64,000 nucleotides of DNA from Rotaria macrura (GCA_900239685.1 OENT01000293.1:62001-126000); one strand, 5' to 3'; numbered from the stretch's first letter, positions 1 through 14,748 are shown. A program made the numbers and translations. The notes: a model not told the origin generated them from the letters alone.

Positions 1-3000
1 TTTTTCTTTCCCCCTAAAGTCGATATGTTGCCTTATTTTATGGGCTCTTCTTGCTGACACCATCAGACAAACGAACAAAACCGAGTACTTGTCTTCTATT
101 AGTTGCACTATCAAACAGACTAAACAAGTCATACCACACTGATAATATCTTCAAATAAAAAAAAACTTAATGAAATAACTTAGCTTAGTTTCTCATAAAT
201 CTGTGTAGTCATCCTGTAAAAAGGAACTTCTACATCAAGCGGAATGACAATACATCATAGGAAATGGTATGCAACGTAGGCACATTTTTGTCTTGACGTA
301 TGTATCTGTGTAATCGGATATATTGTCTATACATTCGATAGTCGATCGATGGGATGAAGTGAATCGGTGTTGATGGCAAAAATAGAAAAAAAAAACAAAA
401 AGGAATCCTACTATTATCATGAGTACAAAGTTTCATTGATGTCGTAAAAAGTCAAAAGAAAAAAGGGAGAGAGAGAGAATATTGTCGATTCTATTCGTTT
501 TATGAAGACAGTAAAAAAAAGTAATTTATATTTGAAAAGGCAGAAACCTTCCTTTAATAAGCGTGCAGACCATAGGACCTTGTTCGATAAAATGAAGACG
601 ACGTGTTGAATTGTTGTTGTGTAACAAAACGACGCTCGTTCACCACTAAAAAAAACGAAGAAGATCATGTACAAGTGTAAACGATAAATAACGATGATGA
701 AAACAGCACGCTCACACGTTCGGTTTTTCTTTTACTCATCATATTGCGACATCGAATTGAGACAAATATGTTTTGCAAGTTGATGGTTGATATAGACGAA
801 ATAAAAAGCGACAAGAATTATTATTTTCAATATGCACATTCACATAAATCATTTGTATGCTTGACCAATTTTTCTTTTTTTGAAGTTTTTCACTTTGATT
901 CTAATCTAATTGCATTCGATCAATTATCGTGTCATTTTGTGCAGTTACAATTTCTTAACAATGAGAACCAGCTCATGTGATATTCATCGATTTAGATTTT
1001 TCGTATGAAATTATTGATATTAAAGAACTTGTTTCTTCGTTCTAAGAAATCCATGAACTATGCCATGTCGATATACATGAAATAGTACAAAGAATATATA
1101 ATTTACGTATAATATCATGTTGATGTTCTATGAAGTTCACAATATTCATTGAAAAACTTCCGATTGATCTGTATGTTCCCTTAATTGCTAGAATATAAAA
1201 TAATTAATAGTGATAGATTTCGTTTTGTTTTATAATTAAGAAGAAAGAACAGAATCGTTTGAACTTTTGATCTATGAATAAAAGCTTCCGATCTAGCTCG
1301 GCTTGATGCATCATAAACTATTCTCTTCGCAATACACGCAATGTGTATGTTTATTTCTACTTTGAACTAAGAATTGTTTTCTATGTTTTATAGCATGTGC
1401 AAGTATTTGTGTTTGATTAGTATAATTAGTATAAATTTTTACTGGAATGTTTTCATTAATTTTTATTTTAAATTGAATTTGACGACCTGGATTTTCATTA
1501 TCATATTTTTGTATGATTGTTTTTATACATTCTTGATTAGGATGTACATCGTGTCTGATAACATATTAAGTTGCTTTATGATACACTGACAATGATTCAC
1601 ATTCGCTTTTATATTTGCTTGCTATTTGATAATAGGCAAATACTATGTGACATCCAATCGAATGATGTTTCGTAAAGTTTCTTCCTTGATTCGTTTTGCC
1701 ATATTTGAAAGTGACTCGAGATGAGAACTGCTTGTTGTAGTTCTGTTTTCTTCTATTTTTTTGTGTCGTTTTCTTTTTGTGTTGATAAAGAAACGCACTC
1801 TGATTTGTTAATCTTTCAGTTGTTGTAGTTATTCATTGTGGCAAAATGACTGGCTATTTACTCTGTTTTGACTTTTTTCTTATTCTCTGTTATTTTTTTT
1901 TTGTGATTTCGCTTCATGTCAAATGGATGATCAAGGAATGTTTTGATAATCGATTAGATCGTGCAAATCAAGCAGTATCAAATGTGTTCGTTGTTTATTG
2001 AGATTATACGCATTTTGATTTGTGCTTATAATTTTAGTTAAAGAAATCATAAGCAATGATATGTTCGTTATGAATAATGAGATGCAAATGAAGCAAGTAA
2101 AGAAAAATAACAACGAAAAGTTTCAGAAATATTCAATGGTATGTTTCTAGATTAATGATTCTAGTGTTCCCTTTTTCTTTCTGTTAAATACTGAATAAAG
2201 CATAGCATCGAACGGTTCTGATACGTCGTTTTTGCATGTAACGTTTTCATGTAAATATTAAAAGGAAATTAAATTTATCTAATACTTGAATTAACGTAAA
2301 CATGCCTACGATGCTTTTGTTGCTTTAATGAATAAAAGATTTCTAGAGATGTGAAACTTTCTATTTTTTTAAAGTGAAACAAGCACACTTTTTGGTTTGA
2401 AAATAATGCTTCAAGTTATTCTTACTTGAAGAGTTTTTTTTTCAATTATGATGTTTGATGTTCTCTACTTCGAAGGTCCATTTTAAATTTAAAAAAATGA
2501 CAAACATAAAATTTTCAACGTTTGCTTGACATTTTTCATTTGCTGAATCATCTCGTGTAACACAGGAAAAATAGCTAGTCACATTTATTGTCAGCTATTC
2601 GAGCAAACGAGAGCGTGTCAAGTATGAATTCAAGAATAGATGACGAGTCATGGTAACAAGACAACCTTGAAAAAACGTCTTGTGTTAGCTGTCGCATGAA
2701 TTCAGATGTATTAAATTTTTTTAGAGAAACTTCGTTTGGATTGGATTACTTGACTATTTTCAAGTAAGTCTGTAGACGGCTATCAATAAGCATCAACGCA
2801 TTCTATTGTATGCATTTTTCGAGAGTTCAACCGATATTCTATGATTCTAGTCGTTAGAGGTTAGATTAACAATATCAAAATGTAGACCTAGAGTGAGTCT
2901 GAGCGAAAGACAACTGAGGATCATAAATAGAATGATCTTATTCGCAATCATTCTTTACAATTGAATTTTGAAAATTTTCCATTGTGCATAGTCAACAGCC

Positions 3001-5456
3001 GTTATTTTGACACTGTCAAGAGATTAATTGTCGGTCGCCTAGAAATTGAAAGCAAACATCCGTTGTCGATACAGTAGTACGAGCCGTTATTCTTCTCCAG
3101 ATCTATTCATCACAATATGATAAACGAATAAATCGATATCGTGCAATCTTTGCAAAACCCTTGATGCTTTTGTTCACATGTCACTTTGAAATATTCATGA
3201 GATTTAAAGCTCAATAGTCATTCTGCCATGGTTTCAAATGATTCTAATTTGACTACCGCCGGGAAAACGTTTTTTAATAATATTGCTTTCAAGCAGCGAT
3301 TTATTGAAGTTGACATGACTTGCCGCGCTCTACTTTCCATTGCAAAGTAATCATTCGTATTTTCTATGTCAAAAATAATAGTTTGAGGAACCACATTACA
3401 TCATGAGATTCTGACATTTATATTTTCCACTATGATTATATTGTTACTGTTTCTTCTACGAGTATTCTATGTATCTGTGTAGAAACTATAGATTTTTTAA
3501 TCGAAATCTGAAGATGATGATCTATAGTAAATTTAGTCGACACACAACATTATCTTTCCTTTATTTACGCAAAAATGACAGTAAGTGATGAGAATTAAGA
3601 ATATGTGTACCTGCCCATCTAAATTCTTCTACAAACGACAATATATCAACATAATCATTTTAAATATAGAACTTGTTTTTCGTCTGATACTATTCTATTT
3701 CAATTTTGATTAACTCAATTTATCAATGTCGGAAATGATGACGGGAGCAAGAAGAAAAAAAATTCTCATTAATATTTATTAATATAACTAAGGTGAAAGC
3801 TCATACACTGTTATTTATCATCGCTACAAAAGACAGAATGAATTAATCGTAAAAATTTTCATGGAATACGTCTCAATGATGTTAAGATAAAAATGATGTA
3901 TGAATGTATGCGATGAAAGAAAAGAGAGAAGTATTTGACATGATGTTCAACCATGTGCATAACCTAAACATATTCACATCTGGTTATTATCATTGCACTA
4001 TTGAATAAAAACAAATAATTGAATGAAATGATTGACGAAAAAACTGCTTTCATCGATAGCGCGATTCAATGCATATATATGATTATATAATCTATTTCAA
4101 AAATGAGAATACCTACAGAAGGACTGATAAAGCTTTTAGAATTCTTTCTAGAGTTTTGTTAATCTAGTATAGTTTCCTATTCGATCTATTTTTGTAAAGC
4201 ATGCAGCATGAAATCAAGAGAAGCAATACAAATGAATATAACACAAATAAAAGAATTTACTTCGAAAGTATCATCGAACTCTATTGTTTTGTAATATATT
4301 TCTCATATGACATTGTTTCTGAAGAACCATTTAACTTAAGCGCTTTCATGTAATATGTATATTTCTATTAAATAATTCAAAATAAGTCACTTCAAGTCGA
4401 ATGCAGTCAAAATAATGTTGTTGCTTTTGATTAGATTTAAGTAACATAAGAGTATCTGGTAAACGAGAATCATTTATTCAGAAGATAGAAACGTCGGCAA
4501 TGACTGTCGATAGGATCTTGTTCTTCTTCTTATTTATTCATTCATTAATTTGAATACATATTCATGAATCAGACATAATGTTGCGTAGCATTGCAATATA
4601 TTCATTATTTGCTCAAACAATCAGAAGGTTATGTCTATTCAATCAATTTTAATATAATACCAATAATAATGATTATTGGAGAGACGAATTCTATTTTATT
4701 TTTGAATACATCTTCTTTTGAATTAGATTTTTCTATCAGTAATCGTTCCGAGAAAGTCTCACATAAACATCGAGTAATAGTAAAGATAATCGAAACAAAA
4801 ACTAACATTAATCGTTATGCTCTAATTAAATACATGAATATCAGACAGATTTGTACTTCATATTGATAGACATTTCTTACAAATGCATTCAATAATATGA
4901 ATAGTACCCAACAATTGATTGGTCTCTTTTATTATGCTGATTCTGCATTAATAATAAGAACATGCATCTGCTACGACAAATTTCTAGAATATGATTAAAA
5001 ATAAAAACTTTATAAATATCTTAACTAATCCACCATGGATAGTTGATTTAATATAGTATAATTATTTTGTTTAATAGCACTAAATCAAATGCTCAAAGAT
5101 TTTTTACATAAGCTCAAAATTCATGTGTTCTTTCTTTGCAATGAAAATAAAATAGAATGAACACTAAAAAAGAATACACATGCACCAAGATTAAGCATTT
5201 TCTTAAGGAATCGTGAGCGGATATATTTATGAGCGATGATTTCACATGAGAGAATAACCAAAAATAGTAATTCAGTACCAAAAGATACCCTATGCTTTGG
5301 GGTTGTTAAATATAGAAACAAGTTTGCTATATTCAACAAAAAGACAATAGACGAAAAAGACGGCATAACTTTACTCTAGTACCACTACAATATTTACTAA
5401 TTTTTTTTTTCATAAGTTAAAGGTGTTATAGTTTGTGAACCCTACTAATTTGCGGA
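1..5456. other. Intergenic, no gene recognised
   Basis: AT-rich sequence with many stops in all frames. The few open frames (for example 744-980 and 5121-5366) are low-complexity, rich in F/L/I/K/N, lack splice-site partners and match no family I know. I see no RNA gene and no clear repeat. The right-hand end abuts the truncated C-terminal exon of glutamine synthetase copy A. Confidence 0.6.
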
Positions 5457-8400
5457 TTACATATCCTTTTCACCAAAACAGACAGTACGCACAATAATAT
5501 CCGTAACAGCATAGGGATCACAATTTGATGCTGGTCGACGATCTTCTAAATAACCACATTTGTCTTCGCCGACTTGCCGTGGAATTCGAATAGATGCACC
5601 ACGATTGGCAATGCCAGCATTGAATTGATGGATCTAACACATACAATAGAGAGATTTCGATGACATATACAGATTACGTTGATATCAACTTACACTTGCT
5701 GTTTCGTGTCGTCCCGTCAATCGTCGTTCATTACCCTTACCATAAACAGCAATATGTGTCTTGTGACGCATTTCAAGTGCTTTAATTGCCTTATTAATAG
5801 TTCTAAAGTTAATAAATCAATAAAAACAAACTTATATATAAACAAAAAAAACACGAAAATGAGTAGGTCTTCGTTTAGAAAAATGTCAAAGATGGTATTA
5901 GTCCAGTTTTTGATCTTTGGATTATACCGATTTGATTTCTTGATAAGAAGAAGAGCAACATTTGAATCATACAAATGCGTACCAAAACGTTTTGTCTAGT
6001 ACTAATTTCGGAAGGAGATAATGTAAAAAAACCCACGATTTCGAAAGCAATTCTTACTAGCTAATCATACAGGCATACTATTACTGATGTTTCGTTGAAA
6101 AAGAAAATTTTGAAAGACACATTGATGAATCATAATAGAGGTAACGGTAAAGTTGTCTTCAATATTGCATGATGGTAGTTGGATATACTACTCATTTTTA
6201 CTTTTTTAAATTCCGTTTTTTTTCCAAAACAAATTAAAAAATTTGATCATTTCTGTGACTTTATCCCTATTCGTTATCAACTAAATGTTAAGAATAGAGA
6301 ATAGACTTTCTCCATTTTAATTGAGACTAGTCTTGAAAATGTTGTGTTTCGATTGTTTTCGACAGCGGGGTGTCACACGTTCATTTGAATCGTTTAGCTA
6401 ACAAAAGTAGAAGAAGCGTGTGACTCTTGTAAAGCAAAACTATTGCAGAAAATTTAACGTTACAAATCGCGAAAAACAGTGCGAGAATGCTTTTCACACT
6501 TATATACATTTCCGATATTTTTCTTTTCGGATTTGTCCTTGACAAAACAGACATGTTCGCCATTCGGAAAATTAGCACGTTCAACATATTTCTTTTCAAC
6601 TGTAAAAGACAACAGTAATGGAATTAGATGTCATAAACACTGAACAGCAGTATTTGACATATATGAAATGATTTATTTGTCTCATCCAACTTACTCGATG
6701 CCATTAGGCTCCCGCATTGCTAAAGTTGAGAAGTTAGTATGACATCCAGCTCCATTCCAATCGCCAGCAATTGGTTTCGGATTGAAACTAACTTGTATAC
6801 CGAATTCTTCCGCAATACGTAATAATAAATAGCGTGATATCCATAGATGATCGCCAGCATTGATACCTTCACATGGGCCGACTTGGTATTCCCATTGTGA
6901 GGGCATTACTTCAGCATTCGTACCACTGATATTAACACCAGAATACAAACATGCTTTGTAGTGAGCTTCAACAACATCCCGACCTAGAGCTTCACACGCA
7001 CCAACACCACAATAGTATGGTCCTGGAAATAAGATACAAAAGAAAACAAATAAATTTCATAAGTTTTCAGAATGATTGTTGATTTTGTCCTGCAGGACTT
7101 GAAAATTTGTGAAAAATATTTTATACATGTATGAAGCTTTCTTTCATGAAACTTCTTCGCAATGAGTTTCATCGATTCTATGATAACTAACCGATAGCAT
7201 CGTTTTAAAAATGATTACATTTCATTCTACATAAAAAAAGTATATAACGAAAATATACTTAACAATTCAACTAAAATTGAATGATATACTACGTTTTCGA
7301 AAATGTACATGCAAATGAATAACATAACTTGATGAGTTGTGATTCTAGATTTTTCATAATAATTTTCTATGAAAGTTAGTCGCAATACTCTCTATTACAA
7401 TCAAAGAAATTTCTTCATGTCATGAAGAAAAACGTTGGAGAGTTATTGGGAACAACAAAGAATTTATTTGAGGGCAAGAAATGTCGCTGACGTGTTCAAG
7501 TAAAAATATTTTAGTTAACCCTGTTCATGGAATATGAAGCTGTTCAAGCACGGAAACAGTATTTCTTTTAAATGTTCAGTGCACTCAAGGCCTCCTCCAT
7601 TACATGAGTGTTTGCTTTTGACATATGAATATTATCGTCACCTGTTGCTGTGGGTAATAGAAACATAGATTTGAAACCTTGTGCTCATGTATCATAAATA
7701 AGGAAACATTCTCCTGTGAAATACTCAACGAACGAGTGTTTATCTATTACTAAAGGATAAATGGTGTTATATTCAAACTTTACTATTCCACTAAAAGAAG
7801 ACTGTAAGTTAATACATTGTTCTTTCCTACCGTATTAGCAAGCAGCATATATTTCAATGTGCCATAACTAATTTCTGAATAATAGTTTGTAAAAATCTAA
7901 GTCAAAACAAGATCCTGAAATGCTATTTGAAGGCTTTCTAGTAAACTGATAAATAGTGATTAAACATATCGATCAACTTCTATTTGATAGGTCAGTACAT
8001 AGGCTCTTTACGAACCTTGTGGATGTGGAAATCCACCTTTTGGCCATCCAAACGGCCACCCATCACGATCCAATAGCGTATATTCTTGTTCAATACCAAA
8101 CCATGGATATTCATCATGTGCTATTTTCATTGCTTCAGCACATTGGAATCGCTTGTTGGTAGCTCAAAAACAAAAAACATGTCCACTGTGGTGACACCAC
8201 ACCCATGCCAATCGCGTTTATTACCTGTAGGCTCTTTGTTATACTTGTATGTTTCACACATCACTAATTTATTTTGACCAAGTGTAAACGGATCGTTGAA
8301 GATGGCTACTGGTTTCAGATAGATATCTGAATTGGAGCCTTCAGCTTGTCCCGTCGATGATCCATCGAAATTCCACCAGGGTATGTCTTCGGGTGACTTT

Positions 8401-8634
8401 GGTTCACTATTTAGAGTTCTTGTTTTAGCTAGACAACAAGAACAAAAGACAAAGTATGATGGTTGAAAGAAGAGAAAGTTAGATCTACGACAACGTCTCA
8501 CCTCGAAGATTCTCTCCTGTACCATCGATCCAAATATAAGTAGCCATTACTTTATCATCTGGTTGTGGTAATGCTAAATATCGGTTAAGAGTAGTCTTGT
8601 TCAAAGAGGCAACATAATTTGCACTGAGTTCCAT
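5457..8634 (-). CDS. Glutamine synthetase, copy A (C-terminus altered)
   Basis: Class II (eukaryotic) glutamine synthetase, which makes glutamine from glutamate, ammonia and ATP in the cytosol. Six exons join in frame: 8634-8502, 8428-8225, 8162-8016, 7022-6695, 5802-5694 and 5633-5457, giving 365 aa. Visible active-site motifs, in order, are [60 protein letters not shown] and [11 protein letters not shown]. The start is the ATG at 8634; a 3' splice acceptor (TTTTCAG) lies about 30 nt upstream. Introns 3 (993 nt) and 4 (892 nt) are much longer than the 70 and 59 nt equivalents in copy B. The frame ends in GEKDM-stop, about 16 residues shorter than copy B, because homology with copy B breaks near 5463. 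One conserved glycine is alanine here (GINAGDHLW against GINGGDHLW). All catalytic motifs remain, so it may be active, but a changed tail could affect the oligomer. Confidence 0.9.
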
Positions 8635-11600
8635 ATTTTCTTTGTTAAGAATGTTTTATTGTAATCTGAAAACATGCGACAAGCAATAGTTCTAATCAAC
8701 ACACTAAATTATATTTTTATTCCAGGAGATGCTAAACATACGAGACGATATTATTAGAAACGTATGTCGTGATACATGTATATGTCCTATCATTGTATTG
8801 TTCTTTAAGTTTGTGACCTCTCATGAAACATGTCTATTATTTGTATCGATATGTAATCCTATTTTACTGTCTTGTATTACTTCGCTATTTCTTTTACTAT
8901 CCCACTGTATACATGTGTTTTGATCTCGACTGATGTGCATGTTGCACTTATGTGATAAAATTAGACACGAGAATCGAGCGATCAAAGATAAGACAAATAC
9001 GACAATAATAATTAAAAAGTAATCGAAGAAAAATAACAAAACATGCGTTTGACACATCATAATGATGAATTATGTATTGTCATCTAATGAAAATGTACAT
9101 ACAGAGAACGAGTAAAAGGGTTGTAAAACGAACGAGATTCAACCTCCTTCATACGACGAGAAAACTCCTAGTACAAGATTATTTGGAAAATTGCGCTACC
9201 TCAAACTTCCATCATGACAGTTATGTTCCACAAAAAGATAAATGATGTCAGATAAATATCAACGTCCAACATTTTTATTTGACATGTTTACACACGTATT
9301 AAGTACATTAGTTATAACAGAAAAGTTTTTTTTTAGAAAAACAACAACAAAATACTGAAATCAATTGAATTAGTTCTGATTAACAATAATAAACAAATAC
9401 TTTTAGAAATCACTACTCTAAATTGTTTTTATACATAGTTCAAGAACCTTGAAGAGAACAGAAACAAATCATCTATATAGAATGATTCGATTATGCGAAG
9501 TTGCATCTTTATATACGTATATAATGACTTCTGAGAAATAAAAACAAAATTTTGTTTTTGTGTTATTTTTTTTGTCATCGAATAAACTTACCATTAGAGT
9601 GATCATATTCGCATTAACTAAGAATCAATAGAATCGACTCTAAGAATAGATCACTTATCAACATAATGTTCTACACTCATTCCTTAATATTGACGAATTT
9701 TTGTGTGAAACGGATGGTTCTTTGAAAGAAAGAAAAAATGAAGCATGTCAAGTACCATCTGTAGTAGAAACGAAAAATCTTGACTCCAGCCTGTGGCAAA
9801 GTTTTTCAATATTATATATAGAAAGAAAACAATAGTACGAAAGCATTAACGTAGGCATATTTGCTCATTAATTTTATCGTCTAACGTGATTGCTATGAGT
9901 TACATTAATCTTGTAATTGAGAACGTTTCAAAATTATTAACAGATGTTCTCGAACATCTGTTAACCGAAGACCCTTTGAGTCTCAGCAAGTCAATCACTG
10001 TCTAAAGTAGGGAAATGTATCGTGAAATTAGTAACGAGTAATTCGAAATGGTACAAAACAACTTAGAATATCTGCATTCTATCGTCTAATGGAACATAGT
10101 ATTTTAACATGTGTTACATGAACTTATTTGACATTCATATTTGTCAATGTTGTCACGATACCAAGAAGACAATCATGATTCGTCGTATCTATTTAGAGAT
10201 CATAGATTTGAATAATTCTTGAAATCAAAACATGTCTTGTAACATACAAAAGTATACAATGAAAATTCTTTATTGGTATCACTCAGTTCGCACATCTAAA
10301 TGTGCAATTAAAATTTTAAGATAATCACATCATGCTTCTAAACACCTGAGATTATCTTTCGATCAAAATTCACTTGTACATCAATTTATTTGGTAAGAAG
10401 TAGTCGAAAATAATAGAATTCGATTTTGAATAGATTAGAAGCGTACATTGTTTTCAAACGGTTCAATCAATTATTTCCATACAATTCCTATTTTACTGAT
10501 ATCAATTTTCATTTATGTATACCTGCGGAAATGTACATTACTGTATTATTTGACTATCCATCGTGATCGAATTAGGAAAAGCTAAAATAAAAACAACAAT
10601 TAAAAAACAAATTATTGACTTGTTTCCGATCGATTTCTTTCTATTGAAGAAGTCTGGCTCTATAGTAATGAGCGAAATCACAAAATGTGTGTGAGCATCA
10701 ACTGATTTCAGATGATCCGGGTGGATGCGAAGTTTATCTTTCTATTTTCATGTACCATAGTAGCTTCCCTACAGCAATCAATTAAGTTATCTTGGCTTTG
10801 CATACGGTTCTATGAATATATAGTATTTAATACGAGCAGTTACGATATTTGATAAAAGTAAAATTTTCTTATAATTATCGACGAATTCGATCGGTGCTCG
10901 TATGTTTTTACTATCAATGCATGCGTCAGTCTCTATGACATTTTCTCACATAATAACAAGTATGGGCAATGACTGACAAACATTTCATGTCAAATATTGT
11001 CGTTAACCATGACTACTTACTATTTTGTTTACATCGGCAATCGTATTCATTCTTAATCGGGAGTCTAATTTTTTTTATACACATACCCCTTTATTTTGCG
11101 CATGTATATTTTTTTAACATCGTCATACGTGAGATTTGATCGCTACGCTTTTGTAAAACTTACAAGTCACTATTTCAAAACTCTTACATACACAGAAAAA
11201 AAATGAAACGCATTAAATTAAAATTCAATCAGACCACTCGTTACGTTCCACATCGATACGTAGATGTTTTCTAGAGACATTAAATCAAGTATGCAGTTGA
11301 AAATAATTATTCAGAACATGAAGATAGCATGATCATCGATTAACTTTCAAACTTTTATATTCACGATAGTTTAAAACCTAGTGGAAACTTTCAAAGTTAA
11401 AAAACGCATGTATATATTGTATTGTTACGCAATATTAAATTCAACAGGAAAACAAAATACGAAATAATCGAATGAATCAATAGCTACATCGAAGAATAGT
11501 GAAAAATATCAATTGTTTTTCAAGCGATTTCTTTTCTATATTCGTCCTTATCAACATAGATAAATATTCTTGTATGACATGCACAGTTTGATTATATTTA

Positions 11601-13270
11601 AATCATTTTAACTATACGACAACGAATCCAAAGTGATACCGCACAATGTACTGGAAAAATAATTCAAATGATTTTATTTTTTCGAACATATATTTGTGAT
11701 CATGATACATATGATAATACTTCATTCGTAAGTGACAATTAAAAATCATTTCAAGATTCTCGAATGCTATGTATGGAAAACTTTTCCCATGTAAACTTTA
11801 TGATAAATTTAGTTATACTCTAATAAGACATTTCATCGAAAAAGTTTACTTTAAGTAGATATTCAATCTAATACGAATTTTTTGTTCCGTAGGCAGTATA
11901 TATGAATATGACCAATTTTTTTTCTTTCTTCTCTAACCTCTGTCATATGTTGTTTCTTTAGTGTTTAGAAGATGTTCGGTATTTATCTTACACAGTCAGA
12001 AAGGGAAGCTCTTACAAAACTTTACCGATAGACTTTTATATTGAAGTAGAAAATGAAGAAAATTGCTTTCATTTAATGCATAATAGAAAGAAAACGTTTT
12101 TCTTTGCAATAGATTTCCATTGACTGATGTTAAGAAGACTATTTTAAGTAACAATGATTGTAATTCTGTGAACAAGTAATGATTGTGATTTTTTTCAAAG
12201 AACTCCCATGAAGAAAAATCATAGCAAAAAATAATAATATAGATTAAATACACAACATCGAGCGGATTGCATAAAGTCTGATAGAAATTTATAGAATTTA
12301 GTTTTAGATTCGATCCAGTTGAGAATGATTACGAGTTAGATGACAAATTGAAAGGATAGAATATGTACGCATATCTAAAGATGACGTATCTATAAGGATA
12401 AAATTCGATCAGAAAAGCTTGACCTTATCGTGCTCATAAATCAATAAGAATTCGAGTTGTTTTGCGTTATAGTTGAAATAAACCCTGGATTGATTTTTCA
12501 ATTCTGTGTAAATATGTCTTGACTCAGGATGATGAAGATGTGCCCTATTTAATAATAGAAGCTAGTGAAAATCACATATCGAACCATTAAAATTATTCAA
12601 TAATGCAGTATTAATTACTACAATATTTGATTCATTTTTTCTACTCTTGTTTCTAATATTATACCTATGAATAATTTTACTCGATAGAGAGAAGAATGCA
12701 TGTTAAATATTTTACCAGCGATACGATGCCGATCGAAACCTTTACTATTTCTCTTCCGAGATACTATTATCCATGATACTATAGAAAAAAAGAACAATTC
12801 TTACTTCTATTATATTTATGAAAAGCATATGTGACACAGACATCAACAATTAAACAATGTTTCCTTTTAACGAAAGAAAATAACACATCAAATTGATTTG
12901 AATATTTTTTTGAGGTACTTAATGTGCGATTATATTTTCTGTGAAACATTTACATATGCAAAAAAAACGAATGGTACCATACGCTGAATTCTATGATTGG
13001 TTTCGAATCCAACGTAGTACTTCAAACAACGTTCACGACATCTTTTTATCTTGGCATATATGCAGAAACAAAAATAACCAAACATCGAATAAACTGCATT
13101 TCACTGACATCGCCCTATTGAGGCCAATAAAAATCTTTTACTTGAACAAAGAAAGCACATCGCTTGATTTAATAAAACATGCAATAATTAAATTAACGTC
13201 AAATCGCTAATCTATATGAGTAAAAGTAGAAAAAAAAATGTAATGTCACTAATCGGCACATACAGAGTGC
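8635..13270. other. Intergenic between the two glutamine synthetase genes
   Basis: About 4.6 kb of AT-rich sequence. It should hold the 5' UTR and promoter of copy A and the 3' UTR of copy B. I see no coding exon, RNA gene or repeat I can defend. The open frame at 12941-13210 has no family resemblance and no splice context. Confidence 0.55.
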
Positions 13271-14748
13271 TCAATCCCTTTCCGTCATTGATATCTTTCC
13301 ACCCGGCTTTAGCTGATCAACAGGATCCTTTTCACCAAGACATACAGTACGCACAATAATATCCGTAACAGCATAGGGATCACAATTTGATGCTGGTCGA
13401 CGATCTTCTAAATAACCACATCTGTCTTCGCCGACTTGCCGTGGAATTCGAATAGATGCACCACGATTGGCAATACCAGCATTGAATTGATGGATCTAAC
13501 ACATATAATAGAGAGATTTCGATTAGAAATTGATGACACATATAGATTACGTTGATATCAACTTACACTTGCTGTTTCGTGTCGTCCCGTTAATCGTCGT
13601 TCATTACCTTTACCATAAACAGCAATATGTGTTTTGTGACGAGCTTTAAGCTTCGTGATAGCTTCATCTATAGCTCTACAAATAATTGCACAATTGATTA
13701 TAAGAAAAGGATACTAAAAGTTCGAGTTGCTCACTCGATGCCATTAGGCTCCCGCATTGCTAAAGTTGAGAAGTTAGTATGACATCCAGCTCCATTCCAA
13801 TCGCCAGCAATTGGTTTCGGATTGAAACTAACTTGTATACCGAATTCTTCCGCAATACGTAATAATAAATAGCGTGATATCCATAGATGATCGCCACCAT
13901 TGATACCTTCACATGGGCCGACTTGGTATTCCCATTGTGAGGGCATTACTTCAGCATTCGTACCACTGATATTAACACCAGAATACAAGCATGCTTTGTA
14001 GTGAGCTTCAACAATATCCCGACCTAGAGCTTCACACGCACCAACACCACAATAGTATGGTCCTGGAAATAAGATACAAAAAAAAACAAATAAATTTCAT
14101 AAGTTTCTTTTGTGTCGGGCTTCTTTGCGAACCTTGTGGATGTGGAAATCCACCTTTTGGCCATCCAAACGGCCACCCATCACGATCCAATAGCGTATAT
14201 TCTTGTTCAATACCAAACCATGGATATTCATCATGTGCTATTTTCATTGCTTCAGCACATTGGAATCGCTTGTTGGTAGCTCAAAAACAAAAAACATGTC
14301 TACTGTGCTGACACCACATCCATGCCAATCGCGTTTATTACCTGTTGGCTCTTTGTTATACTTGTATGTTTCACACATCACTAATTTATTTTGACCAAGT
14401 GTAAACGGATCGTTGAAGATGGCTACTGGTTTCAGATAGATATCTGAATTGGAGCCTTCAGCTTGTCCCGTCGATGATCCATCGAAATTCCACCAGGGTA
14501 TGTCTTCGGGTGACTTTGGTTCACTATTTAGAGTTCTTGTTTTAGCTAGACAAGAACAAAAGACAAAGTATGATGGTTGAAAGAAGAGAAGGTTGGATCT
14601 ACAACAAAGTCTCACCTCGAAGATTCTCTCCTGTACCATCGATCCAAATATAAGTAGCCATTACTTTATCATCTGGTTGGGGCAATGCCAAATATCTTCG
14701 AAGCACAGCTTTGTCTGTTGCAGCTGCATTAGCGAGTGATGGATTCAT
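13271..14748 (-). CDS. Glutamine synthetase, copy B (complete)
   Basis: Class II glutamine synthetase, cytosolic ATP-dependent glutamine synthesis. Six exons: 14748-14616, 14545-14342, 14279-14133, 14062-13735, 13675-13567 and 13495-13271. They sum to 1146 nt, 381 aa, close to the animal norm of about 373. Exon lengths 1-5 match copy A exactly (133, 204, 147, 328, 109), and all introns are short (about 59-75 nt). The N-terminal beta-grasp region holds DGSSTGQA. The catalytic domain holds [43 protein letters not shown] and [12 protein letters not shown]. The start chosen is the ATG at 14748 ([13 protein letters not shown]), because the frame upstream has only TTG. It ends [12 protein letters not shown]. 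The pair is a tandem duplicate with near-identical and strongly diverged patches. Confidence 0.95.

Noticed and set aside
744-980. Open frame of 78 codons
   Set aside because: No splice context, no family resemblance and low-complexity F/H/N-rich content; expected by chance in AT-rich DNA.
5121-5366. 81-codon hydrophobic frame on the minus strand
   Set aside because: Looks like a membrane protein only because AT-rich DNA encodes F/L/I; no start context, homologue or neighbouring exon.
12941-13210. 89-codon frame on the plus strand
   Set aside because: It begins at a GTG rather than an ATG, matches nothing I know and has no exon partners.
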